Assembly: GCA_001599715.1 (NCBI GenBank)
Contig: BCHU01000001.1
Span: 1,225,634-1,289,633, forward strand
Reading direction: 5' to 3'
DNA: 64,000 nt
From: Phaeotremella fagi
Taxonomy: Eukaryota > Basidiomycota > Tremellomycetes > Tremellales > Phaeotremellaceae
Positions 1 through 12,700 of this stretch are shown here, in pieces; position 1 is the first letter of the stretch; each line of letters begins with the position of its first letter. The translations under genes and the position numbers were made by a program. The notes beneath the pieces were generated by a model. The model had not been told where the DNA came from. It made no database searches and was given only the letters and a program-made list of their open reading frames with translations.

Positions 1-307
1 AACATCAGTCCACCAGTGCATTAGGTGTATTAATCTTTTGGGGGATCTACCAAAAACGAACAGACAGGGTTCTGGATATCGTTTGGACGTTGGCAGTATG
101 GATTTTAGGATTTGGATTGATCTTAACTCAAGTGTATGTAATCTGCATCATTACTTAGAACTGAACTCACGAAATTACAGTTGGGGATCTTATATCACTT
201 ATCAACTTGGCGAGAAGATTCAATCAAGTTTCAAAAATGAATATAAAGTCGTTTTGAATGGTGATGAAGATGAAAGAGATCAGCTATCTTTGAATAGTGA
301 AGCGTGA
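1..307 (+). CDS. C-terminal end of a multi-pass membrane protein (5' partial)
   Basis: The window opens inside an exon (1-133) whose reading frame encodes two hydrophobic stretches, one around SALGVLIFWGIY and one around LDIVWTLAVWILGFGLILTQ, separated by a short basic loop (QKRTDR). A GTATGT donor at 134 and a CAG acceptor at 180 bound a 47-bp intron. Splicing gives a second exon (181-307) that ends in an acidic, serine-containing tail (NGDEDERDQLSLNSEA) and TGA at 305-307. The splice keeps the frame, and reading through would hit a stop. The hydrophobic helices followed by a charged cytosolic-looking tail indicate the end of an integral membrane protein. I do not recognise the family, because the N-terminal part lies outside the window. 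Confidence 0.6.
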   Translation, partial: TSVHQCIRCINLLGDLPKTNRQGSGYRLDVGSMDFRIWIDLNSSVCNLHHYLELNSRNYSWGSYITYQLGEKIQSSFKNEYKVVLNGDEDERDQLSLNSEA

Positions 308-564
308 AGGGTTTATGGGAATCGGTGTTGTTTTTCTCTTTGTGAATATATTATCAATATAGATTGTCCTTGTTATCATAGTTTAGTTAACTTCGCTTTG
401 TGAATATTATGGGAAATTGGCAATTCGCCTTTAGTTACGAATCATTTAATTTAAGATTTTATTTGTTGAATAGATATATGCATACTCTGAAAACCACGTA
501 ATCTACACATTAGAAGAAAAGGTCAAAACAACGACCCAAGCAAAGCGTCCATCCGATTTCCATA

Positions 565-1879
565 CTACTTCTCCAAACTCTCCTGAATACCCTTTTGCAA
601 ATCGTTCTCATCCCTCTGTTTCCTAACCAGTTCAATCTCATCAAGAATCTCTTTACCACCAGAATCCTTGATGACCTTGGCACAGATTTCACCCCATCTC
701 TCAGCTTGTTGATAAGAATTGACAATGATTGATTCTGGATGATGAATGATTTGTTTAGATCCGTCTAAAGAGGTTACACAAGCTTTCAATGATAGTTTAG
801 CCTTTCTCTTTATCGGTTGACCGTTTTCGTTGGTTAGACCAGACCAATGGATTCTAGGTGATGATTCTGATAATTCCGTGAAACTTTCTTGAGAGAAGAC
901 TTGATCATCACCAGAGGATTGCCCGATGATACCTGATCTAACAGGTAATTCCTCTAAGGTAGTTTCGATACCAACAGGAAGACTACAACCTCCCTCCAAA
1001 ACTCTGAGTAAACCACGTTCAGCACCACATTTCCATTCCGTTTCCCAATGTCCTAAACCTTTCAACAGCTTTTCAACTCTTTTATCGCCTCTTCTAATTT
1101 CTATTCCCAAAGCACCTTGACCAACGGCATGTAACAGTGTCGGACTCGATAATGGACAGGTTATTCTGTCTTGTAGAGAGATTCTGGTTAGACCCGCGGT
1201 CGCTAGGATCAAAGCTGAGAATGGTGATTCGGGATTATCAAGTTTCGCTAATCTAGTATTAAGATTTCCACGCTGACTTAGAGTTAGTATTGATATATAC
1301 AATTCAAAAGAAGATACTCACCATATCTTCGAATCTCAATTTTGGGAAAGCTCTTTTCAACTGAGCAACCCTCCTAACACTACCAGTCCCAACGACACTT
1401 CCATCCGGTAAATCCTCTAATCTCTTATACCCCAAACCAGCTTTAACGACCAAAGCATCCCTAGGATCCTCACGTTCAGTCATGAAAGCGATTTCGAAAT
1501 CGTCAGTCAACGTAGTCGGAACATCCTTTAATGAATGGACGATAACGTCTAGAGATCCGTCAAGGAGTTTAGCTTCGAGCTCGTCGGTCCATAATGATTT
1601 CGCTGGTTGGTTGCGGGAGAAGGGGGAGAGGAGATGGAGTGGGGTCGTTTGGTTACGGTCACCTAGGGTTGTTAGGGTTTGGATGGGGAAGGAATAGTCT
1701 GATGAAGGGTGGAGTGAGCGGAGGTGGGATCTTATGAGTTCAGTTTGGATTAGGGCGAGGTTAGACCGTCTAGTTCCTAGGGTCACTGTTTTTTCTGGGT
1801 CGGATGAGGTCGAGATTGGGTCTGAGGGGATGGAGGAGGTGGTGTCGCTAGGTAGAGAGATGTCGTTTGATGTTGACAT
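565..1879 (-). CDS. HEM3: Hydroxymethylbilane synthase (porphobilinogen deaminase)
   Basis: Third enzyme of haem synthesis: it joins four porphobilinogen units into hydroxymethylbilane. There are two exons, 1322-1879 and 565-1272, with a 49-bp intron (donor GTGAGT, branch TACTAAC, acceptor CAG). The product is 421 aa. The N-terminal Ser/Thr-rich leader of about 30 aa precedes the family start [39 protein letters not shown] carries the conserved substrate-binding Lys region. The splice rebuilds the family motif [11 protein letters not shown]. In exon 2, [10 protein letters not shown] (Cys about residue 282) holds the cysteine that carries the dipyrromethane cofactor. The C-terminal domain is longer than in yeast or human enzymes (about 330-360 aa). 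The start is the first ATG and gives the whole family fold. The leader is polar rather than amphipathic, so I see no mitochondrial signal, in line with a cytosolic enzyme. Confidence 0.95.
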
Positions 1880-2351
1880 TGTAGATGATTTTTCTTTGAA
1901 ATATAAAATGTGGTAGTAAAAGAGTGATGTCTGGAATGTAAATGTTCGTATTGGATATGTACTGGGGATGCTGAGTTACTTGGATACCTTTTTGAAAGTC
2001 CTTTTAAAGTCTAGGTTGATGATGGTTGTAGCGTTTCAACATTTAATGAGACCATAAAAAATTGATCCCGTCCTCATTTTCCGACCAAACCCGACAGCAT
2101 GGGAGGTGAGTAAATGGTATTCATATCTTTATGTATCTACACCAGTCCACAAGCATAACAAGGTATCAACGTATCACACAAGTATAAAGATGGGACTGAA
2201 CGTAATAAAAAGCTTTTTAAAATCGTGAAATGAAAAACGGAATTGGCGTCAAAGGTCATGAAAATGGACAAGAATGAGAAGAATGAGATAGAGAAAATCC
2301 GGATGATCGTCTTAGTACCCAGTACGGACAGAACGAAACGTAAATCAACGT
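1880..2351. other. Intergenic: HEM3 upstream region and septin 3' flank
   Basis: This stretch lies between the HEM3 start and the septin stop, with both genes leftward. It contains short A-rich tracts and no ORF with coding character. I see no convincing TATA box or RNA gene. Confidence 0.4.
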
Positions 2352-4012
2352 TTATCGTCGACCAACTGTGCCTCCTGAACGGTGATAGGCTGCTAGTTGT
2401 TCGATCTCAGCCTAAATATATATGTTAGCTTGGCATTCTTGTTTCCATGGAAATCTAGCTCACCTCGAGAGCTTTGATTGATGAATGAGCAGTTTCGAGA
2501 TCTTTGTTAAGACGATCTCTCTCGGCGATAAGCTAAATGGGATCGTCAGCTAGAGTATCCATTTCCAATTGCCAGCTCACATGTTGTTCCCATTGTCTGA
2601 ATCTACTCTCCTCCATCTTAACCTGCTCAGTGAATCGCTTCCTCAAGAGTTCCTCCTCCTCTTTATATTTAGGGTTATCCAATTTCCTAACCTTCGGTTC
2701 ACCGAATTTCCTAGTCTCCATTTGAGTCAATCTGTAAGCTTCATAATGGTTCTCCTCGGTTGTAGAGATGAGATCCATCATATAAGTTCTGATCATGAGT
2801 GAACGAAGTTTTTTGAAATCGCAATGATCTTCGTTTTCGACTTCGGCGATACCCCAAGCGTATTCTCTGCCTTTGACTGTACGTCCGTCTGAGGTTGTGA
2901 CGTCTGTTGTGGAACCTATGATGGAGAATGGCATGGTTGTGATCATTGCTCTGGCGTATTCGGCCGCGGCTTCGTCATCAGTTGCGATTGGAGGTGAATA
3001 GATCTTGATGCCTTGGGCAGCGACGACTTCACGGATCTAGAGAGATGTCAGTCCTTTTCGAAACGTGGGAGATGAACTCACTCTTTGCTTGAAATTCAAA
3101 AGATCCTCAGGAGTCATAGTATCAGCTTTGGCAATGACTGGAATGAGGTTAACTCTTGTACCAAGTCGTTTCATGATTTCAACATCAAGTGGTTTAAGTC
3201 TTTACGTTCATCAGCCAGCAATCCTAAAGATAATCAAGGCGACTTACGAGTTTCCAGTTGGTTTAACGAAATACAAACAAGCATGGACTCTCAAATCTTG
3301 CTTCTCTGCTCTAACAGGTTGTTGCTCTTGACGCATGTAGGATTCATGTTGATCATCGATAAAGTCGATAATAGGTGTCCAGCTGGATGCTCATCAGTTA
3401 GGTATAGTATTTCATCGTAAGTAGCACATACCTGTCACGGTTGTTAACGTAGTCACCGAAACCAGGCGTATCGATGACAGTAAGCTGACATGGGTGTCAG
3501 TTGATTCTTCTACCAGAAAGTTCATCACCCACTTTGATACTGAATCCCCTCTCTTCAAGATCAGCCTTCAAAATCTCAACCTCAGTAGTTTTATCCATCT
3601 GTTTAGCGAATCTAATCAACCATCCATCAATTCCGTCCAATCATTGATCCAACATGAGAACCCACCTTTGACGATAATTTCTAGCAGCACAGATCTCTGT
3701 AGCGAAAAGAGTATTGATAAGAGTCGTTTTTCCTAATCCAGATTCACCTATCACAGAATATCAATAAAGTTGTCCATGAGATTTCTTGGACCGTGCACTA
3801 CTTACCAACTACCATGATGGTGAAATGTGCACCTCTTTGATTGACAATTTTGTGTCTCTGTAAAAGTGGGTTATGGTCAGCTTGATGTCTACAGGAGAAA
3901 GACCAGAAGCTGAACGCACTTGATTGGGTAGACTGGGTTGGAAGGTGGTTAGCTTTTGGTTTGAATTGGGATTTGGTTGGACTTACTTGGAGATACCGAT
4001 ACCGTTTGACAT
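2352..4012 (-). CDS. CDC12: Septin, Cdc12 type
   Basis: GTP-binding cytoskeletal protein of the septin ring at the bud neck or septum. I rebuilt 11 exons: 3987-4012, 3920-3932, 3806-3857, 3666-3747, 3533-3611, 3432-3484, 3248-3382, 3082-3199, 2581-3036, 2464-2532 and 2352-2411. They sum to 1143 bp, or 380 aa. After [13 protein letters not shown] come the P-loop GESGLGKTT, the switch [13 protein letters not shown], the septin unique region and a C-terminal coiled coil ([20 protein letters not shown], then FRQWEQH joined to [20 protein letters not shown]). Two in-frame stops, at 2533 and in the intron after 2464, are removed by splicing; without this the coiled coil is lost. The paralogue call (Cdc12 rather than Cdc3, Cdc10 or Cdc11) rests on the KFGEP...RKRFTEQVK...RFRQWEQ tail recalled from the family and is less certain than the septin call. 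Exon 2 is only 13 bp. Confidence 0.9.
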
Positions 4013-4398
4013 GGTTGATGAGTTAGATTTGGATGTTGAGGAGAGATGGGTGGTTCAGACTGCTTGTTCTAGAGTTGATAGTTTGTATATGATATAGTAA
4101 TGAATAAGTAATTGAAGTGAAGTGATTGTTATATGCAGTTATATAGAGTCAAACCAATTCAATTCATTCACAACCACAATGGTAATGCGATCAGTGCGCG
4201 ACGTGACCGTGCGCAGTGGCACTCGGTATTGTGGCAATTGACTGACTTGCAACATCCAGACAGGCTGTCCTTTGTATCTACTCACTCATTCTGCAATCCA
4301 TTCATTATATACAAAAGTGATACTTCTCAATATCAACCTCCTCACCCATATCAGCCTATAAAAAACCTCTCCTTACCAAATCAAACGTTAGAATCACC
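4013..4398. promoter_or_regulatory. Septin upstream region
   Basis: This is the intergenic stretch upstream of the leftward septin gene and past the 3' end of the next leftward gene. It is AT-rich, with a short run of pyrimidines near 4320-4390. No specific element was recognised. Confidence 0.3.
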
Positions 4399-4944
4399 CT
4401 ATCCTTCTTCCAGCTGCTTAAAACATATAATCGGCACAATCTGATCTGAACTTGATATGATCAGGGAGTAATTCGTAAGTCGCACGGTTGTATTCAGCTT
4501 ATCGAAAGCAGTGACGTGAGCGTCGAAAAGTGACTTTTTGAATCTTGGATCTCTAGCATCTAATGAGCCTGCCGCAGCCAAACGTTCAGCAACAAATTTG
4601 GTGATTTCGGAGCTGGATTTGTTGGCCAGAGAGCGTGTGTATCCAAGTTCTTCGTCGTGGATTAAACATTGTTTGATGTAATCACTTCCATATTCCCATA
4701 AGTCGACTTCTGGAACTGAGCAGTTTTCTGGAAGCGCGATCTCTTCCTCCCAGTCTTCAACTGAGAGCTCTAGAGCTTGCTCAACGGTGATTTCGGTGGT
4801 GAGATTGAGATGTTTTTGGTAGAATGAAGAGAGTTTTTGGAACTCTGATTTGATTTTTGATAAATCGGTAGGGTTGACCGACCATCGTTCGGTCGTCTGA
4901 AGGGTTGTATAATTGAGAACTCCTTTTGCCCACTCGGAAAACAT
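4399..4944 (-). CDS. Hypothetical protein, 181 aa
   Basis: Single-exon reading frame from an ATG at 4944 to a stop at 4399. The product starts MFSEWAKGVLNYTTLQ. It is largely helical and acidic (EQALELSVEDWEEEIALPEN), with a charged middle (SSSEITKFVAERLAAAGSLD) and no signal peptide, membrane span or known motif. The amino acid composition looks coding, but the last 30 residues are less protein-like, and a 3' intron near 4475 (GTGCGA, weak) could change the C-terminus. An overlapping leftward frame, 4781-5200, was judged a shadow. I do not recognise a family. It lies between the septin and SPT16, head-to-head with SPT16 (470 bp apart), so the two may share a promoter. Confidence 0.45.
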   Translation of the reverse strand: MFSEWAKGVLNYTTLQTTERWSVNPTDLSKIKSEFQKLSSFYQKHLNLTTEITVEQALELSVEDWEEEIALPENCSVPEVDLWEYGSDYIKQCLIHDEELGYTRSLANKSSSEITKFVAERLAAAGSLDARDPRFKKSLFDAHVTAFDKLNTTVRLTNYSLIISSSDQIVPIICFKQLEEG

Positions 4945-5414
4945 ATCGTTCTTGTTGATTATTTATAATTCGTACTGGAGGAAGAAAGAAGATGTTGGGG
5001 AAGACAAGTGATTGGTCTTTGTAGAAAATATAACTGTCCTCAACTCGGAGTGCCATCCCTAACAAAAGAGCTTCAAAATCAATTGAAAGGAAAAATGGAA
5101 CCTTTGTTGAACAAGTATAGCATGAACTCATGACGAAATCAAAGGAAATCGCCACTAGGAAATAATGCCGATAACGCCGCAAAGTCATAATAGAAGTCAC
5201 GCGTCGCGTTGACGGTGGTTGCTACCTCCATGCATATATATCTTCAACTTTTTCATAAATCTTTCTTTTCTCTTATTACCTCTTACCAATATCAATTGCA
5301 TCAATCCAACTCTACAAGACAATCTGAAGAAAACCTGGGTTCTCCCTTTGCCAATAGAAAAAAACCAAATCAGAAAGTTCGGTCGTATCTCATCGAAAGC
5401 TACTTTTGATCATC
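4945..5414. promoter_or_regulatory. Intergenic, divergent promoter region before SPT16
   Basis: The region between the leftward orphan gene and rightward SPT16. The SPT16-proximal part (5230-5410) is pyrimidine- and A-rich, typical of a fungal 5' UTR. A GC-rich patch (cacgcgtcgcg) lies near 5200. No defined site is claimed. Confidence 0.35.
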
Positions 5415-8400
5415 ATGAGTGACGTAACTTTGGATAGTGAATTGTTCTCCAAAAGGATCGATAAGATCTTCAATGCTTGGGAGGTAGGTCGAAACATCTT
5501 AGGAATGAAGGATTAGGTTCATCCATTCCCATCTGTCTTGCTTCCAAAATATCTTGCGAACCATTCCTCGAACCTTCAGTTCTGTCCTCAATCCGAGTGC
5601 TGACACCATTCTTCAGCAAACAACAGATGATACCAAGGAACTCACCGATCTCACCGCTCTGCAAATCTTAATGGGTGATCCTACAGAAGAAACTTCAACA
5701 AATACAAAAGGTGCAGCTCTTCAGGTAAGCTAATTCTACCATAATTCATCTCGAATTGGTCAAAAGTCAACAATCTTCTTATTACGAGGATAGGTGGCAA
5801 AGAGAGTGGACGACTGACCCTCCCACAGACTCTTTTACTTGGATACGAATTCCCCTCAACTATGATCCTATTGACGAAATCTCCCAGAAAAGTGACTTTT
5901 GTCTGTAGTTCGTCCAAAGGTAAATTTGGAAATGTACACAAAATGATAGTAGACTGACATGGCCAGCTAAAATCTTACGGCAACTTTCTTCTAGTAATGG
6001 GACAGAGATTGACGTACAAGTCAAGGGCAAGGATGAGGCTAGTGCAGGTATGTTTACGTCGTTGTGGTGATACGGGTTTTGACTGGTTTTAAGCAATATT
6101 GCCCAATATCGTACTTTCATTGGGAGATGGGAAGATTGGGTATCTACCTAAAGATAAACAGTCTGGAAAATTAGTGGATGAGTGGAATAAGGCGTGAGTG
6201 TTATTTGCATTTGTCTCTGACTGGCGGTACTAACCCGGTGATAGTGTTGCTGAATCCAAAGCTGGATTGGAGATGGTTGACATGACACCATCGATATCGG
6301 CAATCTTAGCTGAGAAGGATGCGGATGAGCTTGTAAGTGATGAATTCCTCTGGTGTCAGAAAAGCACTAACAAACTCTCAGAAAAACACTTTAACCGGTG
6401 CTCGTATGACTTCGACGGCGATGATCCATTACTTCAAGAGCAAAATGGAGGCGATCGTAGATCGTGGGACAGTCGTACCACATGATACATTTGCTGGGTG
6501 CGTCACTTCTACTACTGGTTGAAGTTTTTTGACTGATGTTGATGTCTAGCTTGGTCGAGGAGAAAATTGGAAATGACGAGAAAGGAGCAGACATGAAATT
6601 GTGGTCCAAAAATCCAGCTCTTGGTGATGTGAGTTAGCATAAATTGTCAGCTAGACCATTTTATTGATATCATCTAGGTCGATTTCCCATCGTCAGACTG
6701 GGTTTACACTCCAATTATCCAATCAGGAGGGAAATACGATATCAAATATTCAGCACAATCCAATTCCGATCCCTTGAAACCTGGTGTCATACTTGCAAGT
6801 TTAGGTATCAGATATAAAGGATACTGCAGTAGTATGGGAAGAACTTTCATGATCAACCCGTCCAAGGTGAGTACTGGAGTACTGCTCAACTTTGACCAAG
6901 CTGATGTGTGATGATAGAAACAAGAGGATGCATATACGACTTTGTTGGAATTGAGGACTGAAGCTTTGAAATTGCTCAAAGCTGGTGCGGTGACCAAGGA
7001 TGTTTACACCGCAGTGCACGAATCGTTACAAAAGAAGAATGCTACTTTGGCAGACGCTTTCGTTAAAAACATTGGTTTTGCCGTGAGTATTGCATCGATT
7101 TTCACTGGAGGGAAATCGCTAACTCGCGAACAGACCGGTATTGAATTCAGAGATAGTACCTATATTATTGGCCCCAAAGGTGTGAAGGAGCTGAAAGAGA
7201 ATATGGTATTCATCATTACGCTGGGATTGAACGACTTGCCCGATCCAAAGGATAAGAGCAAGAAGTGAGTAAACTTCTGGCGAACGATACTTACTTTCAG
7301 ATATTCCATTCTCCTTTCTGACACCGTCAAAATTGGTCAAGAAGGTGGTGTAGTTCTAACGGATGGGTGTACCAAATTGAAGGACATAGTGATGGAACTT
7401 GAGGAAGAGGAGGAGGAGTCACCCGAACCAGAAAAACCAAAAAAGTCAAGTAGCTCAAAGACTAATGGCACTACGAAATCTCCAGCTAAACCTCGAACAT
7501 CAACTGGTGCCCCTCAAAAGAAGACACGAGGTGCTCAAAGGGAACAAGTTGAAACCACTACTGCTACACGAATCAAAGCTCATCAAGCAGAGTTACATGC
7601 TGCACGAAAGGCTGATGGGTTGAAGAAATGGCAAGATGGGAAAGGTGAAGGTGCAGATGATGGAAATAAAGTGATCAAGAAATATGAGAGTTATAAACGA
7701 GAAGAACAATTACCTAGGTCTGTCGAGGAGAGAAGAGTAGGTTACTTGGTTGCATCAGAGACTGACTGCTCAAGATTTACGTCGACGAGGGAAGGCAAAC
7801 CGTTGTTTTGCCCATTTATGGATTTGCAACCCCATTCCATATCTCTACCATCAAGAATGTCACAAAGAGCGAGGAGGGGGAACATATCGCTTTGAGAATC
7901 AATTTCCAGTCACCAGGTGCAATAGCGGGAAAGAAAGAGGATATGGTAAGTCAAAGGTCAAGGGGTTTATCTAACAACGCAGCCGTTCGAAGATCCTGAT
8001 GCAACATTCCTCCGATCTGCCTCATTCCGATCAAAAGATTTCAGACATATGAATAAAGTGTTTGAAGCTATCACGGCGATGAAGAAAGCTGCTACCAAAC
8101 GTGAAGCTGAGAGGAAGGAGTTGGCAGACGTTATCGAACAAGAGAAACTTATCGAAATCAAATCCAGAAGTCCTTATAGTTTGAAGAATGTTTTCCCACG
8201 TCCTGCTACGGAGGGAAAGAAGTCCGATGGTACTTTGGAGATTCACCAGAACGGTATCAGATATAGACCTGATGGTCCAGCTCCAAAGATTGGTATGTGG
8301 TTTCTGGTGAGACATGCTCCTTACTGATGTGTTTGTAGACTTGCTTTTCAGTAATATCAAACACCTCTTCTTCCAACCAAGTGAGAAAGAACTTATCGTC

Positions 8401-9555
8401 CTGTTGCATGTTCATTTGAAGGCTCCTATCATGATCGGTAAAAGAAAGACTTATGTGAGTTAGAATATCGAGGATGGTTCTGATTTTTAGGACGTTCAAT
8501 TCTTCCGTGAAGCTAGTGACATTGCTTTTGATGACACAACCAACGGTAAACGACGTAAAGCACGTTACGGTGACGAAGATGAGATAGAGCAAGAACAAGA
8601 GGATAGAAGGCGCCGACAAGAACTCGATAAAGTTTTCCAAACGTTTGCAAAACGTATAACGGACGCAGCACAAGCTCAACAATACGAACTTGAAGTTGAT
8701 GTTCCTTTCAGAGAACTAGCTTTCAGTGGTGTCCCACATCGAACCAACGTTTTACTTCAACCTACAACAGATTGTTTAGTCCATCTATCAGAATTCCCAT
8801 TCACGGTTATAACGCTGAACGAAGTTGAGATTGTTCATTTGGAGAGAATCCAATTCGGTCTCAAAGCTTTCGATATGGTTTTTGTTCTGAACGATTTCAA
8901 GAAAACACCGATTCATATCAATTCCATACCTGTCGTTCATCTCGATAACGTCAAGGAATGGTTAGAGTAAGTTTTAATGAAAATGAACGAGAAACTGATC
9001 ATGTCAAGTTCTGTTGATATCCCACTTTCCGAAGGACCTGTCAATCTGTCATGGCCGGCTATCATGAAAACTATCAATGATAGTCCATACGATTTCTACG
9101 CTGAAGGTGGATGGGAGTTTTTGACTGGAACTGGAGATGTGAGTTAGATCCCTGATAGAGTGGGTTTCAAACTGACATGAATCAGGATGACGATTCTGAT
9201 GAATCTTCTGAAGGATCTGCTTTCTCAGCTAGTGAAGTTGATAGTGAATCGGACGCTAGTGACAGTGAAGATGAATCTGATTGTAAGTCACCAAAGTTTC
9301 TCTGTTGATTCATATACTGATACGGAGATCATTTAGTCGATGCATCCGACGATTCAGGTAGTGACGAGGAGGATTTCTCCGAAGGGGAAGATTGGGATGA
9401 ACTGGAAAGAAAGGCTGCCAGGGGTGAGTTGTGTGCTCAGTAGCGGATAGAAACCAGTACTGATTTCGTTTCTTTTAGCCGACGATAAAAGACGTGATAG
9501 GGATGGTGATTCATCTGATGATGGAAAGAAAAAGAAGAGTGGAAAGAGGAGATGA
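5415..9555 (+). CDS. SPT16: FACT complex subunit Spt16
   Basis: Large subunit of the FACT histone chaperone, which opens and rebuilds nucleosomes for polymerases. I traced 20 exons: 5415-5483, 5617-5724, 5829-5919, 5967-6047, 6094-6193, 6245-6332, 6382-6497, 6550-6628, 6678-6866, 6918-7082, 7134-7264, 7301-7736, 7775-7945, 7983-8292, 8339-8454, 8491-8966, 9009-9138, 9186-9282, 9337-9423 and 9479-9555. The total is 3117 bp, or 1038 aa, the usual family length. The N-terminus [19 protein letters not shown] matches the family. The aminopeptidase-like N-terminal domain covers roughly residues 1-430 ([16 protein letters not shown] lies inside). A Glu/Pro/Lys-rich linker follows, then the dimerisation and Rtt106-like middle domains ([32 protein letters not shown]). 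An acidic Ser/Asp/Glu tail binds H2A-H2B and ends in KKKKSGKRR, a likely nuclear localisation signal. Every splice keeps frame. Confidence 0.97.
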
Positions 9556-9740
9556 GATATGCTTTTCACATTATGAAATCATGTAATTTATTCGACAGTA
9601 CTCGAACTCGTACTGGTATGTGAACATGATGTCAATCAATATATGCATATAAAACTATTGTTACACAAAAATTTCATATTATTCTTGAGCGGTATCCCGG
9701 AAACTATCTATATGAGCAAAAACTTCAGATTCTTTACACC

Positions 9741-12700
9741 TCAAGACTCTTCTTTCACGGTATGCGATTTATTATAAGCAACGACGACCCTGGATCAAGA
9801 TTAGTTTATACCCTACCATGTCTACCACCAAGACTTACCTCCCGATATTTTTGAAATACCACTCCCTACCAGTTTGCTCACCGATCGGTAAAAACGGTCC
9901 AGGCGTTCCACCTCGCAAGATCAAAGCGATTCCAGTAGCTTCAAGTGACAAAGATTGAAGTTCTTCGAATGGAACTTGCCAAATAACTTTAAGTTTACGT
10001 AGTTGAACATAAAGTAATCTGTTATTCGATAAAATCGACACGGCGTCATCACCTGGTATATCTGTTACTTTTAATCAGCAAATTATTCTTCCGCCAGAAA
10101 AGGAATCGATGACTACTGACCTAAATGAGCAACATAAGATTCAGTAAAGTAAGCACCAGCATCTAAATCTTTTAACCAAGATTGACCCAAGGCTTCTCTG
10201 GCAGAGAAAGGCTAATGGGTGTTACGTCAGTCATGATAACCATGTTGACCCAATTGACATACCCTCAAAACTCCATCTCCTGCAATGAATCTAGGTAATC
10301 TAACTCTATCGATATCATTCTGATCAAATACAGTAGTGGTATTTCGGATACCTTCCGTTGAAGCAGCCAAAAAGTCCATAACTCCAACAGCTGGTTTCGT
10401 GAATAGACTAAAATGAATGAGTAAACTTCTTGGAAATAAGGTACATTGCAACTCACCCAACAACACCTTGACCGATACCTTTAGCGAATCCAGCTGCTCC
10501 ACCTTTCTCAGCTCCTTCCATGGGTTTAGAGGCAACTCCTTCAAATGCACTCGTAACACTATCCGCGAAAGCGCTAGCTCCAGCAGCGACACCGTACCTA
10601 TTTCAAGTTAGTTAAATCTCATCGCACATAAATTCCGTACTCACAAAGCATGTTTAGGTTTGTTTCGACGTTGAGTCATTCGTCTCTTACTCTGATATTC
10701 CGCATCAAGTGTTGCAGCAGATAAACCTTTGCCAATACTACTTGTGAATTTAGTCATACTATCCGTGATGCCAAAAACGGTTTTCTTCGCAAAACTTGTT
10801 GCACCCTGTGGAGTAATGAGTAAAGCTTCCTCTGGAACTTGGATTTCAATCACTCACTCTAGCAATACCCAACCCAATATCTTTGTTTCCATGCATAACG
10901 ATACCTTGATAAGGTTCATAGAAGATATCAGAGAAACCTGAACTGATATTGTTGAATAGACCAACAGGGTTACCGAGGAAATCAGCTGAACCGAGAACTC
11001 GATAAATCTGTGACATGAATTGTTCTTGATAATGAAGTAAAACACGTTCCTGTAGAGATGGTATACCGAGACGGACGTTCTCCAAGAACAAACCACGAAG
11101 GTTGACAGGTGAACCGTTAACATTACCAAGAGTCATTGTGAGGACGTTCAAAGCGTAATAGAACGGATTACGTGTCGAAACCCTGAACGTTAGAAACTTT
11201 CGCAAACAAATACTCACTTTTCGTCGACATTAACCCTATCGGTTCTCATGAACGAAAGTTCCAACGAGACAGGTTGTAATTGAAGAGCTTCAAAGAAAAC
11301 GTCCGCCTGACTGGCACTGATATCAGGTTCAGGTATATCCTTGATATGTTCAATAAGAACACTAGAAGTCAGCTATGAACCATGTAACCTAAACTCACTC
11401 TTGTTGAGGTTCCTTCCAAGCGGCATCCTTGAACTTCGTAAAGTCAAGTAAAGCGAACAAGAAATCTTCATCCAATTCAACAGTCATAGCTTGTAAAAGT
11501 ATCGTGGCGTATTTAACGAATATAACACCATGAGCTGAGATATCAGTTTCATATCCTCTTCAGCAAAACTCACATCGATCTTTCAATACAGCAACAGAAG
11601 CTTGTAAGGTAGGGTGAGACTCCAACTCCTTTCCATCTTTCGGTACGACAGTAGGATACAAGATTATAGGGAACAAACCCCCGAAAAGTTGATTATCGAT
11701 TTGTATCCATTTACAATCAACGAAAGCGTCGTAATATTGAGGATAATCCGCATATCCCACTTTCAATCCACGTAAAGACATGTAAACCAATTCGTCTGGA
11801 CGTTTTGTAATCACCGAAATACCGATACCTTCGAGTTCAACGAGAATGTTCAAACTTGGCTTTTCATTAACCGCAACCGTCTCGAATGCAGATGTGTTGA
11901 TACTGTCCGAGCTATCCGTGCGTCGAATTCCAGCAAGGCGATTAGCAGGTTTGAAAACACTAGTTTCCTCGTTGTACCTCGAGACGACAAGTAACTGAGA
12001 ACTACCATCGGCTTGAATGTCAAGCGATAGAGTCATTGTTTTCCTTCCAGATTGAAGAGGGACCACTTTGACGGGTGGTTGTACACCGATAGCCATCATG
12101 TCGATAGTCTTATCAAGTCGATATCCATCAACCAACAACTTGATACGCTTGTTTGAAGCAGTAGGTCGATCCCAAGTATAATCAACGGTTTCGTTGGGTG
12201 GTAATTCAAGAACAGGGGATTCCTCACGAGCATTGTCGTCATCCTGAATATCAGCAAGGCGTGATACCACTAAACTCACCGTTTGTTGATACTTCATCTT
12301 GATGTTTGTATCGTTCCGAAGTTTCAATGGCCATGGTCCAGTCTCCCTCGTTAAATAAATGAAGATCGTGGACCCTTGGATATGCGTTTCCACACGTAAC
12401 AAATAAGTCTTTGGACCACGATTCAATTGTCGTTTTAATGTAAGATTGGTTCGTCCGATATCAGCCATGTTGAAAGGAGCAGACCTAAGAGTCAAAATCA
12501 AGCTTATTTGTATAACCTACCATTTAAGATTAGCTTCATCGAAAGCCATGCTCAATTGAGGAGGAGCGTTGTGTTGAAGTTCATGTATAGGAATAGTCTT
12601 TCCCGGCGCGATATCAATAACACTCTGAGTACTATGTTGACGAATCTTTAGAGGATAAGAGAAGGAATTTTTGATCATAAACCTAGGTGCGATGGTGATA

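Noticed and set aside
4781..5200. Leftward 139-codon ORF overlapping the 181-aa orphan
   Set aside because: Composition (many Phe, Ile, His, Ser) and lack of motifs suggest a shadow. The 181-aa frame has better coding character.
9835..9838. Apparent VPS13 stop directly after FKNIGR
   Set aside because: The TAA overlaps a perfect GTAAGT donor. A 49-bp intron with a CCAG acceptor leads to a 17-codon end in correct phase, so the earlier stop is probably intronic.
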